Origin: Acidimicrobiia bacterium
GTDB taxonomy: Bacteria > Actinomycetota > Acidimicrobiia > Acidimicrobiales > Poriferisodalaceae
Assembly: GCA_022824805.1 (NCBI GenBank)
Contig: JAJDZE010000151.1
Coordinates: 1 to 50,702, forward strand
Direction of reading: 5' to 3'
DNA length: 50,702 bases
This document shows, one piece after another, positions 27,078 through 37,135 of the stretch. Under the pieces are notes generated by a model. That model was not told where the DNA came from. It saw only the letters and a program-made list of their open reading frames with translations, and searched no databases. Each line of letters begins with the position of its first letter. Positions within the stretch are counted from its first letter, which is position 1. The translations under genes were made by a program, and so were the position numbers.

Positions 27078-27180
27078 GGGGCCGAGCACACATGTTCCCG
27101 GCATACTCCCCCGAGCCGTCCCGGCGTTACCTGACCTGACCTGATTCTGACTTGACCTCGATGTGCCCTTGGAGGCTCAT

Positions 27181-29289
27181 GTGACTGCTGTTCCGTATCT
27201 GGCCCTGATCGCTTCCGTGCTGGCGCTGCTGCTGGCCTACTACTTCGCCAAGGTGGTGCTGCGGGCCGACCAGGGCACCGAGTTGATGCGCGAGATCGGC
27301 GCAGCCATCCGCGAGGGCGCCATGGCGTTCCTGCGGCGGGAGTACCGCTGGGTGTCGGTGTTCGTGGCAGCCATGTTCGTGCTGCTGCTGATCGTGCCCA
27401 TCGACGGCCGCCCAGCGGCCAGCTTCGCCTACCTGATGGGCGCAGTGCTCTCGTCGGTGGCGGGCTTCGTCGGCATGCGCATCGCCACTGCGGCCAACAC
27501 CCGCACGGCCAACGCCGCCCGCCAGGGCGCTGCCAAGGCGCTGCCGCTGGCGTTCAAGGGCGGGGCGGTCATGGGCTTCAGCGTGGCCGGCCTGGCGCTG
27601 CTGGGCATCTCGTTCAACTACCTGCTGTGGGTGAAGTGGATCGGCGTCGACCAGGCCTTCCAGGTCGTGGCAGCGTTCGGCCTGGGCGCCAGCTCGATCG
27701 CGCTGTTCGCCCGCATCGGCGGCGGCATCTACACCAAGGCCGCCGACGTGGGCGGCGACCTGGTGGGCAAGGTGGAGGCCGGCATTCCCGAGGACGATCC
27801 CCGCAACCCGGCCACCATTGCCGACGCGGTCGGCGACAACGTGGGCGACGTGGCCGGCATGGGCGCCGACCTGTTCGAGTCGTACGCGGGTTCGATCGTG
27901 GCGCCGGTGGTGCTGGCCTCGCTGCTGGTGCCGGTCTTCCTCGACGGCGACAGCCTGGCCGGCAGCTTCGGCGATGCCGAAGGGCTGCTCATGTACCCGA
28001 TCCTGATCGGGGCGCTCGGCATGATCGCCTCGATCATCGGCGCCCTGTTCGTGCGCGGCCGCGAGGGCCGCAGCCTGTCGGGGCAGCTGCACACCGGTCA
28101 GTACGTGGCCATGGCGCTCACGGTGGTGTTCGCCATCGTGGGCACGCTGGTGCTGTTCAGCGGCAGCCCCACCTTCGGCGGGTACGAGCTCAGCGCCCCG
28201 ATCTTCTTGGCGTTCACGATCATCGTGGGGCTGCTCGGAGGCTGGGCCATCGGCTTCACGTCGGAGTACTTCACCTCTGAGCATTTCAAGCCGGTGAAGG
28301 GCATCGCCCAGCAGTCCGAGACGGGGCCTGCCACGGTCACCATCGAAGGCATTGCGCAGGGCAAGCTCTCGACGCTGCCGGCTGTGGTGCTGGTGGTGGC
28401 GATGATCGGCCTGTCGTACCTGTTCGGCGGGATGGCCTTCGGCGACGCGGGCAACGAGATCGGGCTGTACGGCGTGGCGCTGGCTGCCATCGGCATGCTG
28501 GCGGTGACCGGCGTCATCGTGGCCGTGGACGCCTACGGGCCCATCGCCGACAACGCCGGCGGCATTGCCGAGATGGCCGAGCTGCCGCCGGAGGTGCGCG
28601 GCGTCACCGACAGCCTGGACTCGCTGGGCAACACCACCGCTGCGGTGGCCAAGGGCTTCGCGGTGGGCTCGGCTGCGGTCACGGCGCTGGCGCTGTTCAA
28701 GTCGTTCAGCCTGACCGCCGGCGACCAGGTGCTCCTCGACATCAACGACACGGCGGTCACCATCGGCCTGTTTCTGGGCGCCATGACGCCGTTCATCTTT
28801 GCGGCGCTCACCATGTCGTCGGTGGGCCGGGCAGCCCAGGCGATGATCGTGGAGGTCCGCCGCCAGTTCGCCGAGATCCCCGGGCTGCGCGAGGGCGAGC
28901 CGGGCGTGAAGCCCGACAGCCGCCGCTGCGTCGACATCTCCACCCAGGCGGCCCTGCGCGAGATGCTGCTGCCGGGCGGCCTGGCGGTGGTGCTGCCGCT
29001 GGTGATCGGCTTCATCGACGTGAACGCGCTGGGCGGCTTCCTGGCCGGCGCGGTGGTGACCGGCTTCCTGATCGCGATCTACATGGCCAACTCGGGAGGC
29101 GCTTGGGACAACGCCAAGAAGTACATCGAGGCGGGCGCGCACGGCGGCAAGGGCACCGATGCCCATGCCGCGGCCGTGGTCGGCGACACGATCGGCGACC
29201 CGTTCAAGGACACCTCCGGCCCGGCGATGAACATCCTCATCAAGGTGATGACCATCGTCAGCCTGGTCTTCGTCCCCGCCTTCCTCTAG
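27181..29289 (+). CDS. hppA: Membrane-bound ion-pumping pyrophosphatase
   Basis: GTG 27181 follows GGAGG at good distance; about 702 residues and about 16 membrane helices. Catalytic loops: [20 protein letters not shown], then [20 protein letters not shown], and near the end [20 protein letters not shown]. The enzyme splits pyrophosphate to pump H+ (or Na+). The motif [10 protein letters not shown] carries alanine where potassium-independent enzymes usually carry lysine (GNTTKA), suggesting a potassium-requiring type. A shared role with NhaA in ion balance is plausible. The stop is TAG. Confidence 0.95.
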   Translation: MTAVPYLALIASVLALLLAYYFAKVVLRADQGTELMREIGAAIREGAMAFLRREYRWVSVFVAAMFVLLLIVPIDGRPAASFAYLMGAVLSSVAGFVGMRIATAANTRTANAARQGAAKALPLAFKGGAVMGFSVAGLALLGISFNYLLWVKWIGVDQAFQVVAAFGLGASSIALFARIGGGIYTKAADVGGDLVGKVEAGIPEDDPRNPATIADAVGDNVGDVAGMGADLFESYAGSIVAPVVLASLLVPVFLDGDSLAGSFGDAEGLLMYPILIGALGMIASIIGALFVRGREGRSLSGQLHTGQYVAMALTVVFAIVGTLVLFSGSPTFGGYELSAPIFLAFTIIVGLLGGWAIGFTSEYFTSEHFKPVKGIAQQSETGPATVTIEGIAQGKLSTLPAVVLVVAMIGLSYLFGGMAFGDAGNEIGLYGVALAAIGMLAVTGVIVAVDAYGPIADNAGGIAEMAELPPEVRGVTDSLDSLGNTTAAVAKGFAVGSAAVTALALFKSFSLTAGDQVLLDINDTAVTIGLFLGAMTPFIFAALTMSSVGRAAQAMIVEVRRQFAEIPGLREGEPGVKPDSRRCVDISTQAALREMLLPGGLAVVLPLVIGFIDVNALGGFLAGAVVTGFLIAIYMANSGGAWDNAKKYIEAGAHGGKGTDAHAAAVVGDTIGDPFKDTSGPAMNILIKVMTIVSLVFVPAFL

Positions 29290-29307
29290 CCAGTCCTGCT
29301 GCGCCCC

Positions 29308-29706
29308 TCAGGCGCCGAGGACAGCCATGCCAATGGCGCGGGCTGCTTCTGCCTGACGCCGGTCGAATGTCAGCACGGTCGCATTCGGGCTCGCTCGTCG
29401 GGCGGCCGCCAGGTGGATCGCATCGAGCGAGCGGCAGAGCGTGTCCTCAGCAATCCGAGCCGCGTCCTGGAGTACGTGTTCGTCGAGAACCACGAGTTCG
29501 ATCGCAGCAAGGTCAGATCGAAACTCGCGGCGCTTGATGGCCAGTTCCGGCTCGGCAAGCAGGCGCACGAGATTGCGGCGCACTTCGACTTCGGCAAGAC
29601 GTGAGGTCACGAGGTCCGGTTCAGCATCCATGAACCCCAAAGCGATGTCAGAGTCCGGTTCGGCCACGTAGCGCTTGACGAGAGCGCTCGATTCCACATA
29701 GAGCAT
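29308..29706 (-). CDS. PIN-domain toxin (VapC-like RNase)
   Basis: A complete 132-residue PIN domain. It starts MLYVESSALVKRYVAEPDSD (with E5 where the usual first aspartate sits) and continues with SRLAEVEVRRNLVRLL. The last motifs are LCRSLDAIHLAAARRA and VLTFDRRQAEAARAIG with conserved aspartates. PIN toxins cut RNA, often tRNA or rRNA loops. The first base of its ATG is shared with the last base of the antitoxin stop (ATGA), so the two are translated together. It is the only intact toxin of this type in the window. Confidence 0.85.
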   Translation of the reverse strand: MLYVESSALVKRYVAEPDSDIALGFMDAEPDLVTSRLAEVEVRRNLVRLLAEPELAIKRREFRSDLAAIELVVLDEHVLQDAARIAEDTLCRSLDAIHLAAARRASPNATVLTFDRRQAEAARAIGMAVLGA

Positions 29707-30008
29707 CAGTCGCCGCGGTCCTCGTCGAAGACCTCCGCGATTGTCATCCCTGAGCTGGAAGGAACTGGCAGGGCTTTTCCGAGCCCGCCGCGCCGTTTTG
29801 CGGGTGTGATCCAGCCCTCTGCGATGCCCTGTTCGATGCGCGCTCGGTCGTCCAGCGTCGAGGGGTCCAGCGGGGTGAGCTGTGCCACCGGCCGTCCGCG
29901 GTCGGTGACGATGAGGCGCTCGCCGCCGGCAGCCCGCCGTACGCACTCCGACAGCTTCGCCTTCAGCTCCCGGATGCCGATATCGGTGCTCGCTGCCTCG
30001 CTGCCCAT
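29706..30008 (-). CDS. Phd/YefM-type antitoxin
   Basis: The 100-residue protein has the Phd/YefM N-terminal DNA-binding fold: IGIRELKAKLSECVRRAAGG, then ERLIVTDRGRPVAQLTPLDP. A C-terminal tail (GMTIAEVFDEDRGD) is the likely toxin-binding part. It is the first gene of a two-gene operon with the PIN toxin. A perfect 9-bp inverted repeat 22 bases upstream of its start is the likely self-repression site. Confidence 0.87.
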   Translation of the reverse strand: MGSEAASTDIGIRELKAKLSECVRRAAGGERLIVTDRGRPVAQLTPLDPSTLDDRARIEQGIAEGWITPAKRRGGLGKALPVPSSSGMTIAEVFDEDRGD

Positions 30009-30030
30009 ATGACCACATTATTCGCCGATG

Positions 30031-30059
30031 GTGACTACATCAAACCAATTTGTAGTCAC
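30031..30059. promoter_or_regulatory. Operator palindrome upstream of the toxin-antitoxin operon
   Basis: GTGACTACA (30031-30039) and TGTAGTCAC (30051-30059) form a perfect 9-bp inverted repeat around 11 bases. It lies immediately upstream of the antitoxin start on the minus strand, with an AT-rich AATAATG between. Antitoxins of this type repress their own operon at such sites. The repeat is clear in the sequence; its role is inferred. Confidence 0.65.
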
Positions 30060-30128
30060 GAACGACTGCGCGCCGCAGGTGGTCAACGACCAGTAGAGCT
30101 GATGCCGCAGCCGTCGGCCATTCGCTGC

Positions 30129-32123
30129 TCAGGCGGCGGCGGGTGGGCGCAGGCGGTCGGCCACGCCTCTGGTGAGGCGGTCGAGGATTCCTGCGAGCAA
30201 CACGATCGCGATGCCGGCCTCGAAGCCCCGACCCACCGCGTCGCTGCGGCGCAGGGCATTGACCGTCTCGAGGCCGAGCCCGCCGCCGCCGACCAGTCCG
30301 GCGATCACCACCATGGCCAGCACCAGCATGATCACCTGGTTGACCGCCAGCATCAGTTCAGGCGCCGCCAGCGGCAGCTCCACGCGCCGCAGACGCTGCC
30401 AGCGGGTTGCACCGAAGCTCGTTGCGGCTTCGTGGACCTCAGCGGGAACCCGGCGCAGGCCCAGGTCGGTGTAGTGCACCGCGGCCGGCAGCGCGTACAC
30501 CACCGAGGCGATGATGCCCGGGATCCGCCCCACGTGGAACAGCGTGATGACCGGCACCAGCAGCACGAAGCTGGGAATGGTCTGCAGGAAGTCGAGCACC
30601 GGGTCGATCAGCTTCTGGAAGCGGTTGCTGTGGGAGGCCTGGATTCCCAGCGGCACTGCGATCGCCAGCGTGACGGCCACGGCCACCAGCGTCTGGGCCA
30701 GCGTGTCCATCGACAGCTCCCACATGCCCAGCCACCCGATCCCCAACAGGGCGACGCCGATGCCGAGCCCCAGCGTGACGCCACGAGCCAGCAGACCCCC
30801 CAGCACGCCGAGCCCGATCATGGCCGGCCAGGGGATGCCCGACGAGAGCAGCTCCCGCAGCGGCGTCACCATGTAGACGGTGATGAAGTCGCTGAGCGGC
30901 CCGGTGCCGATGCCCGAGTTGCCGATGTCGTAGAGGTTGTCGCGCGCCCACGCCGTGATGTCGTTGATGTACGGCGCGTAGTGCCACCTCAGCCATTCGG
31001 GGAACGTGTTGTGACCCACGATGCCGCCCACCAGCGCCCCCAGAGCCGTTGCTGCCATGATCGGGCGGATCGCCCTGGTGTCTGCGGCCCGCAGCGAGTC
31101 GCCCGCATGCCCATTGGTGCGGGAGCCGCGGCCGCGCCCGCCCAGGGTGGCGATGCCCCGGGTGAAGCGGTCCAGGATGATCGCCATGATGACGATGGCG
31201 ACGCCGGCCTCGGAGGCTTCGCCGACATCGATGTCGCGCATGGCTCGAAGCACGTCCTGACCGAGACCGCCCGAGCCGATGAAGGCGGCGATCACCACCA
31301 TGCTCATGGCCAGCATCGTGGTCTGGTTGGCGCCGGCCAGGATCGCCGGGCGAGCAGCGGGGATCCTCACCAGCCGCAGCGTCTGACGGTCGGTGGCGCC
31401 GAACATCTCCGAGGCTTCCACCATCGGCCCGGGCACGTTGCGCAGGCCGACATCGGTGAGCCGCACCACTGGTGGCAGGGCGAAGATGACCGTCGCGATC
31501 AGCGCCGGCACCCGCCCGATGCCGAACAGCAGCACGAACGGGATGAGATAGACGAACCCGGGCATGGTCTGCATGGCGTCGAGCGTCGGGCGAAGCACCC
31601 CGGCGAACCGGTCGTTGCGCCAGGCCGCGATGCCCAGCGGGATGCCGGCCAGCAGCGACAGGAACACAGCCACGCCCATCAGCGCGAGCGTGGCGAAGCC
31701 CTGCTGCCACAGATCGGTTATGCCGATGAGCACGACGCCGCAGAAGCCGAGCGCGCCCGCCACCCGGCCGCGCACGCGCCACAGGCCGAGGCCGCAGAAC
31801 ACCGGGTACACGTACCACGGGAACCACCGCAGGATCGCCTCGAGCCGGCGGATGCCCGCATCGGCCAGATCAGTCAGCGGGTTCAGCAGCACCGTGTACA
31901 GCCAGTGGGACGTCTGGTTGTTGATGAGCCAGCGCCGTGTGCGGTCGATGGGGTCGGCCAGGCCGAGGTTCCACGACTCCGGAAAGGCGCCGACCGATGC
32001 GACGAAGCCGACGATCACGAGAGCGAACGCGGCGGCTGCCAGCCCCACGGCGAACGGCGACCGCCGCCGCGAAGCGGGCGCGCCGGCGCCGGCACCAGGA
32101 CCGGCAGCAACGGTCTGGCTCAT
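30129..32123 (-). CDS. proW: Glycine betaine/proline-type ABC transporter permease, two fused permease domains
   Basis: The 664-residue protein contains two complete ProW-like permease units. The first has the coupling motif [20 protein letters not shown]; the second has [20 protein letters not shown]. Both halves share the order of helices, the QT-P-F-LL-P block and the GGGLG segment, so they arose by duplication and fusion. Normal ProW proteins are about half this length and form homodimers; here one chain supplies both halves. A Pro/Ala/Arg-rich cytosolic start precedes the first helix. It lies downstream of the ATPase gene in one operon. Confidence 0.88.
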   Translation of the reverse strand: MSQTVAAGPGAGAGAPASRRRSPFAVGLAAAAFALVIVGFVASVGAFPESWNLGLADPIDRTRRWLINNQTSHWLYTVLLNPLTDLADAGIRRLEAILRWFPWYVYPVFCGLGLWRVRGRVAGALGFCGVVLIGITDLWQQGFATLALMGVAVFLSLLAGIPLGIAAWRNDRFAGVLRPTLDAMQTMPGFVYLIPFVLLFGIGRVPALIATVIFALPPVVRLTDVGLRNVPGPMVEASEMFGATDRQTLRLVRIPAARPAILAGANQTTMLAMSMVVIAAFIGSGGLGQDVLRAMRDIDVGEASEAGVAIVIMAIILDRFTRGIATLGGRGRGSRTNGHAGDSLRAADTRAIRPIMAATALGALVGGIVGHNTFPEWLRWHYAPYINDITAWARDNLYDIGNSGIGTGPLSDFITVYMVTPLRELLSSGIPWPAMIGLGVLGGLLARGVTLGLGIGVALLGIGWLGMWELSMDTLAQTLVAVAVTLAIAVPLGIQASHSNRFQKLIDPVLDFLQTIPSFVLLVPVITLFHVGRIPGIIASVVYALPAAVHYTDLGLRRVPAEVHEAATSFGATRWQRLRRVELPLAAPELMLAVNQVIMLVLAMVVIAGLVGGGGLGLETVNALRRSDAVGRGFEAGIAIVLLAGILDRLTRGVADRLRPPAAA

Positions 32124-32227
32124 CGCAGGCTCTGGGTCATCGCAGGTTCTGCTCCAGCGCTGTGTCCGATGGCGGTGCTGGAGTGCCGTGTGTGCGGGCT
32201 CGGCTCATCGCAGGTTCTGCTCCAGCA
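32120..32227. repeat. Three short direct repeats spanning the proV-proW junction
   Basis: TCATCGCAGGTTCTGCTCCAGC occurs at 32137-32158 and at 32205-32226, and a shorter form (TCATCGCAGG-TCTG) at 32120-32134. On the minus strand the unit encodes the last residues of the ATPase (LEQNLR-stop). The 81-base gap between the two genes is thus mostly a duplicated gene end, probably from replication slippage. Confidence 0.7.
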
Positions 32228-33305
32228 CCGCTGCCACATCGTCCTGGTGGAGCAGGCCCAGAGGGTCACCCTCGGCGTCGCAGACCACCACCGGGCGATG
32301 CAGCGACAGCAGGAACGGCAGGGCCGATTCGAGCGTGGCAGTCTCGGTCGTGCGCGGCCAGCTCTCCTCGACGGCGACGTCGCCGACCGGCCGCATCAGG
32401 GAGCACGCGGGGAGCACCTTGGCGATCGGCGCATCCTGCGTGAAGGCCCGCACGTAGTCGTCGGCGGGCTGGGTCAGGATCTCGAGCGGCGTCCCGACCT
32501 GGGCGAAGGCCCCGTCTCGCATGATGGCGATTCGGTCGGCCAGACGCAGAGCCTCGGCGAAATCGTGGGTGATGAACACGATGGTGCGCTGCAGTTCGAG
32601 CTGCAGTGCCACCAGCTCGTCCTGCATGTCGCGCCGGATGAGCGGGTCGAGCGCCGAGAACGGCTCGTCGAAGAACAGCACCTCGGGCTCCACCGCGAGG
32701 GCACGGGCCAGCCCGACCCGCTGCTGCATGCCGCCGCTCAGCTGCTGGGGGTAGTGGTCGGCCCAGCCGTCGAGCCCCACGGTGGCGAGCACCTCGCGCG
32801 CCCGCTGATGGCGCTCGTCACGCGCAACGCCCTGCACTTCCAGCCCGTACGCCACGTTGTCGACCACGCGCCGGTGCCCGAACAGGCCGAAATGCTGGAA
32901 GACCATCGCCATCTTGCTGCGGCGCAGCTCGCGCAGTGCCGTGTCGCTGGCGTCGGCCAAGACGGTGCCGCACACCTCGATGTCGCCGAAAGTGGGTTCG
33001 ACCAAGCGAGAGATGCAGCGCACCAGCGTCGACTTGCCCGAGCCAGACAAGCCCATCACCACGAACGTCTCGCCCGCTTCCACCTGGAAGCTCACGTCCT
33101 GAACTGCCACCAGGCAACCCGTCTCAGCCTGTATCCGGTCTCGTTCCGCACCAGACTCGGCCAGCTCGCGCGCGGCGTCGACCTTTCTGCCGAAGATCTT
33201 CCACAGCCCGGTGACGCTGACCGTTGTCTCGGCCGCGTCAGCATCCGCGCCCGTCATCTTCTGGACGGTTGGGATACCGGCCGGATCGGGAGACGTCTGA
33301 TCCAT
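32205..33305 (-). CDS. proV: Glycine betaine/proline-type ABC transporter ATP-binding protein
   Basis: ATG 33305 gives 366 residues. Walker A is GLSGSGKST at about 85-93, the signature LSGGMQQRVGLARAL, Walker B VLFFDEPFSALDP, and the switch histidine follows in FITHDFAEAL. An insertion before Walker A (AARELAESGAERDRIQAETG) is typical of ProV/OpuAA. The C-terminal ~70 residues resemble a reduced CBS region, which in relatives senses ionic strength. It is the first gene of the proV-proW operon and is divergent from a TetR gene across an operator palindrome. Confidence 0.92.
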   Translation of the reverse strand: MDQTSPDPAGIPTVQKMTGADADAAETTVSVTGLWKIFGRKVDAARELAESGAERDRIQAETGCLVAVQDVSFQVEAGETFVVMGLSGSGKSTLVRCISRLVEPTFGDIEVCGTVLADASDTALRELRRSKMAMVFQHFGLFGHRRVVDNVAYGLEVQGVARDERHQRAREVLATVGLDGWADHYPQQLSGGMQQRVGLARALAVEPEVLFFDEPFSALDPLIRRDMQDELVALQLELQRTIVFITHDFAEALRLADRIAIMRDGAFAQVGTPLEILTQPADDYVRAFTQDAPIAKVLPACSLMRPVGDVAVEESWPRTTETATLESALPFLLSLHRPVVVCDAEGDPLGLLHQDDVAAVLEQNLR

Positions 33306-33327
33306 GGGGGCCTCCCCAACCCGTATT

Positions 33328-33345
33328 ACCGTCCAGCCGGACGGT
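33328..33345. promoter_or_regulatory. Operator-like palindrome between proV and tetR
   Basis: ACCGTCC-AGCC-GGACGGT is a perfect 7-4-7 inverted repeat in the 59-base divergent region. On the minus strand TAATAC, a good -10 candidate for proV, directly follows its right edge. A related site with identical spacing lies in the proX/betC region at 36969-36986. The divergent TetR protein is the obvious candidate binder; this is inference. Confidence 0.6.
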
Positions 33346-33364
33346 TTCGGGGCATCGGTACGCT

Positions 33365-34090
33365 GTGCTGACTGTGGCACGATCTCAGCCCCGCGAAGCG
33401 ACAAGCGCCGTCCCGCCGGCGCCGGTGTCGGGTGCCGACAGCGCCGCATCGAGATCGGGCCCGGTGCAGGAGCGCGCCGTGCAGACCCGCGAGCGCATCC
33501 TGCAGGCGGCCATCGAGGTCATCCGCACCGACGGCGCGGCCAACCTCACGCTCGACCGGGTTGCGATCGCGGCCGGTGTCAGCAAGGGCGGCTTCCTCTA
33601 CCACTTCGGATCCAAGGACGCCCTGATGGCCGGGCTGCTCGACGAGACGCTCGCGGTCCTCGACGACGAGCTGGACATACGGGAAGCCCGGTTCCGGGCC
33701 GCCGACCCCGCTGGGGGCGGCACGTTCGCGCTCGCCTACCTCGACTACGTGCGTGAGCCCTACAAGGCCGCCGATGACACCTCGGCGTCGATCCTGGCGG
33801 CCGCGGCGCTCGACGACGAGCTGCTGGCGAATACCCGGGCAACGTTCGAGCGCTGGCAGGAGCGCCTCATGCACGACGACAAGCTGGCCCCCACCGCCGG
33901 CCTGCTTGCACGCATCGTGGGCGACGGGCTCTGGCTGATCGACCTGTTCGGCCTCGCACCCCCGACCAAGGCGGAGCGCCACGAGGTGCTCGACTTGGTC
34001 TCGGCGATGATCTCCGATCACGACGCCGGATACAGCGCCTGTCACGACAGCGAGGCGCCCGGCGCGGAACCCCCGCACGCCCGGCTGTAG
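33365..34090 (+). CDS. TetR family regulator of the osmoprotectant locus (BetI-like role)
   Basis: GTG 33365 gives 241 residues; GTG 33374 is equally possible. The helix-turn-helix covers about residues 36-80 ([40 protein letters not shown]). The C-terminal domain has the LDEL-ARFRA pattern seen in many TetR sensors. It sits between proV and betA, genes for choline/betaine use, and is divergent from proV. This suggests it senses choline or a related compound as BetI does, though the sequence alone does not prove this. Its last 49 bases overlap the convergent choline dehydrogenase gene. The stop is TAG. Confidence 0.82.
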   Translation: MLTVARSQPREATSAVPPAPVSGADSAASRSGPVQERAVQTRERILQAAIEVIRTDGAANLTLDRVAIAAGVSKGGFLYHFGSKDALMAGLLDETLAVLDDELDIREARFRAADPAGGGTFALAYLDYVREPYKAADDTSASILAAAALDDELLANTRATFERWQERLMHDDKLAPTAGLLARIVGDGLWLIDLFGLAPPTKAERHEVLDLVSAMISDHDAGYSACHDSEAPGAEPPHARL

Positions 34091-35724
34091 ACCGGCACAT
34101 CCAGCGGCGCGAGCGGCTCGTTTCCCAGCAGCAGATCGGCGGCCTTCTCGGCGATCATCATGACCGGCGCGTAGATGTTGCCGTTGGTGACGGTGGGCAT
34201 CACCGAGGCATCCACCACGCTGAGGCCCGACGTGCCGGCCACATTCATGGTCGACGGGTCGGTCACCGCCAGCTCGTCGGTGCCGAGCCGCGCCGTGCCC
34301 GCCGGGTGCAGCGCCGTCTCAGCGTCGCGTGCCACCCAATTCATGATCTCGTCGTCGGACTGGGTACCGAGGCCGGGCGACAGCTCGCCATCGTTGTAGG
34401 CCGCGAAGGCCGGCTGGTTCATGATGTGACGGGTGACACGCACGGTCTCGACCCACTCGCGCCGGTCTTGGGCGGTGGACAGGTAGTTGAACCGGATCGC
34501 CGGCTTGATCGTGGGGTCGGGCGAGCTGATGCGCACCCAGCCGCGCGCATCGGAATACATCGGCCCGACGTGCACTTGGTAGCCGTGCTTGCTGACCGGC
34601 GCCGAGCCGTCGTAGCGCACTGCCAGCGGCAGGAAGTGGAACATGAGGTTGGGGTAGGCCTCGTCGGTGTTGCTGCGCACGAAGCCGCCCGCCTCGAAGT
34701 GGTTCGTGGCCCCCGGCCCCCGCCGCGCCAGCCACTGCAGCCCGATCCACGGGCGGCGCCAGCGGCGCAGGTGGGGCTGCATCGACACCGGCAGCTTCGA
34801 GGCGTACTGGATGTACACCTCCAGATGGTCCTGGAGGTTCTCGCCGACTCCTTCGGCGGGTGAGACCACCTCGATGCCGTGCTGGCCGAGCAGCGTGGGG
34901 GCGCCCACGCCGGAGAGCTGCAGTAGCTGCGCCGAGCCGAACGCCCCCGCGCACAGGATCACGTGCCCGCCCCGGGCGACCCGGGTGCGGCCCCGCCGGC
35001 CCTTTTGCTGGTACTCGACACCGGTCGCCCGGTTGCCGTCGAAGAGCACCCGGCTGATCAGCGCGCCGGTGCGCAGGTCTAGATTCGGGCGCTGCATCAC
35101 CGGGTGCAGGTAGGCCTGCGAGGCGGACAAGCGCCGGCCGCGGTGAATGTTGCGGTCGAACGCCGCAAAACCCTCCTGGCGGAAGCCGTTCACGTCGTCG
35201 GTCAGCTCGTAGCCGGCCTGCTGCACGGCGTCGAAGAAGGCCTCGAACAGGGGGCTGGTGGCTGGGCCCCGCTCGAGCACCAGCGGGCCGTCGCCGCCGC
35301 GCCAGTCATCGGGGCCCGCCAGGCAGCTCTCCATCCGCTTGAAGTACGGCAGGCAGTGCCGGTAGTCCCACGCCGCCATGCCGGGCCGGCTGGCCCACTT
35401 GTCGTAGTCGGCCGGGTTGCCGCGCTGGAAGATCATCCCGTTGATGGAGCTGGAGCCGCCGAGCACCTTGCCGCGGGCGTGGTACACCCGCCGCTCGCCC
35501 ATGTGCGGCTCTGGCTCGGTCTCGTACTGCCAGTCGTAGAAGCGGTTGCCGATCGGCATGGCCAGCGCGGCCGGCATGTGGATGAGCACGTCCCACCGGT
35601 AGTCGCGGCGACCGGCCTCGAGCACCAGCACCTTGTTGGCCGGGTCCGCACTCAGCCGGTTGGCGAGCGCGCAGCCGGCCGATCCGCCGCCGACGATGAT
35701 GAAGTCGTACAGGGGTTCGGTCAC
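34042..35724 (-). CDS. betA: Choline dehydrogenase-type GMC flavoprotein oxidoreductase
   Basis: GTG 35724 ([20 protein letters not shown]) gives 560 residues, typical for BetA. The FAD site is at residues about 8-20, GMC signature 1 is [15 protein letters not shown], and signature 2 is [15 protein letters not shown]. The active-site histidine lies in [11 protein letters not shown]. BetA oxidises choline to betaine aldehyde, sometimes on to betaine. The neighbours (betaine ABC transporter, choline-sulfatase) support choline as substrate; other GMC alcohol oxidases remain possible. It lies 115 bases downstream of proX on the same strand and is likely cotranscribed. No betB is in the window. 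Confidence 0.85.
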   Translation of the reverse strand: MTEPLYDFIIVGGGSAGCALANRLSADPANKVLVLEAGRRDYRWDVLIHMPAALAMPIGNRFYDWQYETEPEPHMGERRVYHARGKVLGGSSSINGMIFQRGNPADYDKWASRPGMAAWDYRHCLPYFKRMESCLAGPDDWRGGDGPLVLERGPATSPLFEAFFDAVQQAGYELTDDVNGFRQEGFAAFDRNIHRGRRLSASQAYLHPVMQRPNLDLRTGALISRVLFDGNRATGVEYQQKGRRGRTRVARGGHVILCAGAFGSAQLLQLSGVGAPTLLGQHGIEVVSPAEGVGENLQDHLEVYIQYASKLPVSMQPHLRRWRRPWIGLQWLARRGPGATNHFEAGGFVRSNTDEAYPNLMFHFLPLAVRYDGSAPVSKHGYQVHVGPMYSDARGWVRISSPDPTIKPAIRFNYLSTAQDRREWVETVRVTRHIMNQPAFAAYNDGELSPGLGTQSDDEIMNWVARDAETALHPAGTARLGTDELAVTDPSTMNVAGTSGLSVVDASVMPTVTNGNIYAPVMMIAEKAADLLLGNEPLAPLDVPVYSRACGGSAPGASLS

Positions 35725-35839
35725 CGGATCACCTGAGGGGCAGTGCTTGCGGGCATGCGAGACGGGCCCCGCCGGTGCCGGCCTGCTAGCCGACGCCGAC
35801 GGGCCAGCGCCCGAGGAGGAGGATCTGCGTGCAGACGGG

Positions 35840-36859
35840 CTACTGGAGCCAGGCGCTCCAGGTTGCCTCATTGTCCGCGATCCACGCCGCAGCGGCATCG
35901 TCGATCGACATGCCCTCGCCCTCGACGGCCGCCAGCATGGAGATCTGGTCGGCGCTGTCGTAGTTCATGGCTCGCAGGAAGGCGTCAGCTGCGGGGGCGT
36001 TCTCGGCGAGGCTCGCATCGATGATCTTGAACAGAACATCGGCGGGATAGTCGCAGTCGACACCGCCGGCGTCGGCCGTGGCGTAGCAGTCGTCGCTGTA
36101 GTCGGGCAGCGCCACGTTGGTGAGGTCGTAGCTGTTGAACGCCGAGTGCGGTGTCCACAGGTACACCAGGATCGGCTCCTCCCGGCTGTACGCAGCGTCG
36201 ACGGCGGCCAGGATCGCAGCCTCCGACCCGGCGTAGACCACCTGCATCGGCAGGCCCAGGTTGTTGATGATGTCCTCGTCGTACTGGACGAAGCTGGGAT
36301 CGCCGCCCAGGAATTGCCCCAGGTCGCCCGTCTCGGCTGTGGCGTACAGGCCGGCCAGCGCCGGATCGGCGAAGCCTTCCCAGGTCGCCAGCTCCGGATG
36401 GCGCTCGATCATGTAGGTCGGGGTGAACCAGCCGATCTTGCCGACCGGGCCGAGCAGGCCGGCATGGTCGACGTTGGCGTCGGCGTTGTCGATGAAGTCG
36501 ATCACGTTCTGGGCGTGGCCCGACGGCCACACTTCGAGCGACGCGCTGATCTCGCCGGTGTTGATGGCCGCCCACTGGGCGTTCTCATCGATGTCGACGA
36601 TGTCGACGTCATAGCCGAGCTCGCTCTCGAGCAGCTGTGCTGCGACAGCCACGTTCAGAGCCGAGCCGTTCCACGGATTCGCGGCCAAGGTGATCGAGGT
36701 CTGCGACCCGAGGCCGCCATCGTCGCCGCCGTCATCGTCGCTGCCGGTGCATGCGGCAGCGGCGAGGCCGAGTACCGCGACGAGCGCTACCAGCAGCTTC
36801 AGGCTGCCGGGCCTTCGATGGCGGCAAGTTCGTTCGCCGGATTTGCGTATTTCGGACAT
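35840..36859 (-). CDS. proX: Glycine betaine/choline-type ABC transporter substrate-binding lipoprotein
   Basis: ATG 36859 gives 339 residues. The signal ends in a lipobox LAAAAC at about residue 37, followed by an Asp/Gly linker. The mature protein has OpuAC/ProX features: [52 protein letters not shown], and [13 protein letters not shown], supplying tryptophans and tyrosines for the aromatic cage around a quaternary amine. It is encoded away from proV-proW but serves the same transporter. A leader of roughly 100 bases or more separates it from the operator-like site at 36969-36986. Confidence 0.87.
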   Translation of the reverse strand: MSEIRKSGERTCRHRRPGSLKLLVALVAVLGLAAAACTGSDDDGGDDGGLGSQTSITLAANPWNGSALNVAVAAQLLESELGYDVDIVDIDENAQWAAINTGEISASLEVWPSGHAQNVIDFIDNADANVDHAGLLGPVGKIGWFTPTYMIERHPELATWEGFADPALAGLYATAETGDLGQFLGGDPSFVQYDEDIINNLGLPMQVVYAGSEAAILAAVDAAYSREEPILVYLWTPHSAFNSYDLTNVALPDYSDDCYATADAGGVDCDYPADVLFKIIDASLAENAPAADAFLRAMNYDSADQISMLAAVEGEGMSIDDAAAAWIADNEATWSAWLQ

Positions 36860-36968
36860 GGGCACCCCCCGGTGTGTGTTTCCCGCCTGTCGCCGACAAG
36901 TGCCGGCAGCCCTCCCCGAGGGCGCTCGGCCTGCCGCCGGTCCGGTTGTCCCAGCCGTCCCGGATAAA

Positions 36969-36986
36969 ACAGGCCATTTAGACGGT
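36969..36986. promoter_or_regulatory. Operator-like site upstream of proX, facing betC
   Basis: ACAGGCC-ATTT-AGACGGT matches the proV/tetR palindrome at 11 of 14 arm positions with the same four-base spacer. On the minus strand both sites are preceded by CGAAA and followed by an AT-rich -10-like stretch and CGGG, so the similarity extends beyond the arms. It lies in the 276-base divergent region between proX and betC. It probably shares the TetR regulator; this is inference. Confidence 0.5.
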
Positions 36987-37135
36987 TTTCGAAAAGATAG
37001 CACGCCCGAGACACGCCAATACCGCGCACAAGCGCGCGCTCGGAACCGGCGGCCATCAGCGCGAGGCAAGCGGCTGAGCCGATCGGCGGCGGTGCTGGTT
37101 CTGGCCGGTCGCGGCCGGGCCTACTGTGCGGATCG

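Noticed and set aside
30009-33371. Very long open frame antisense to proW and proV
   Set aside because: High GC keeps antisense frames open. The sequence is His/Arg/Gln-rich with no family likeness, while the opposite strand has clear transporter genes.
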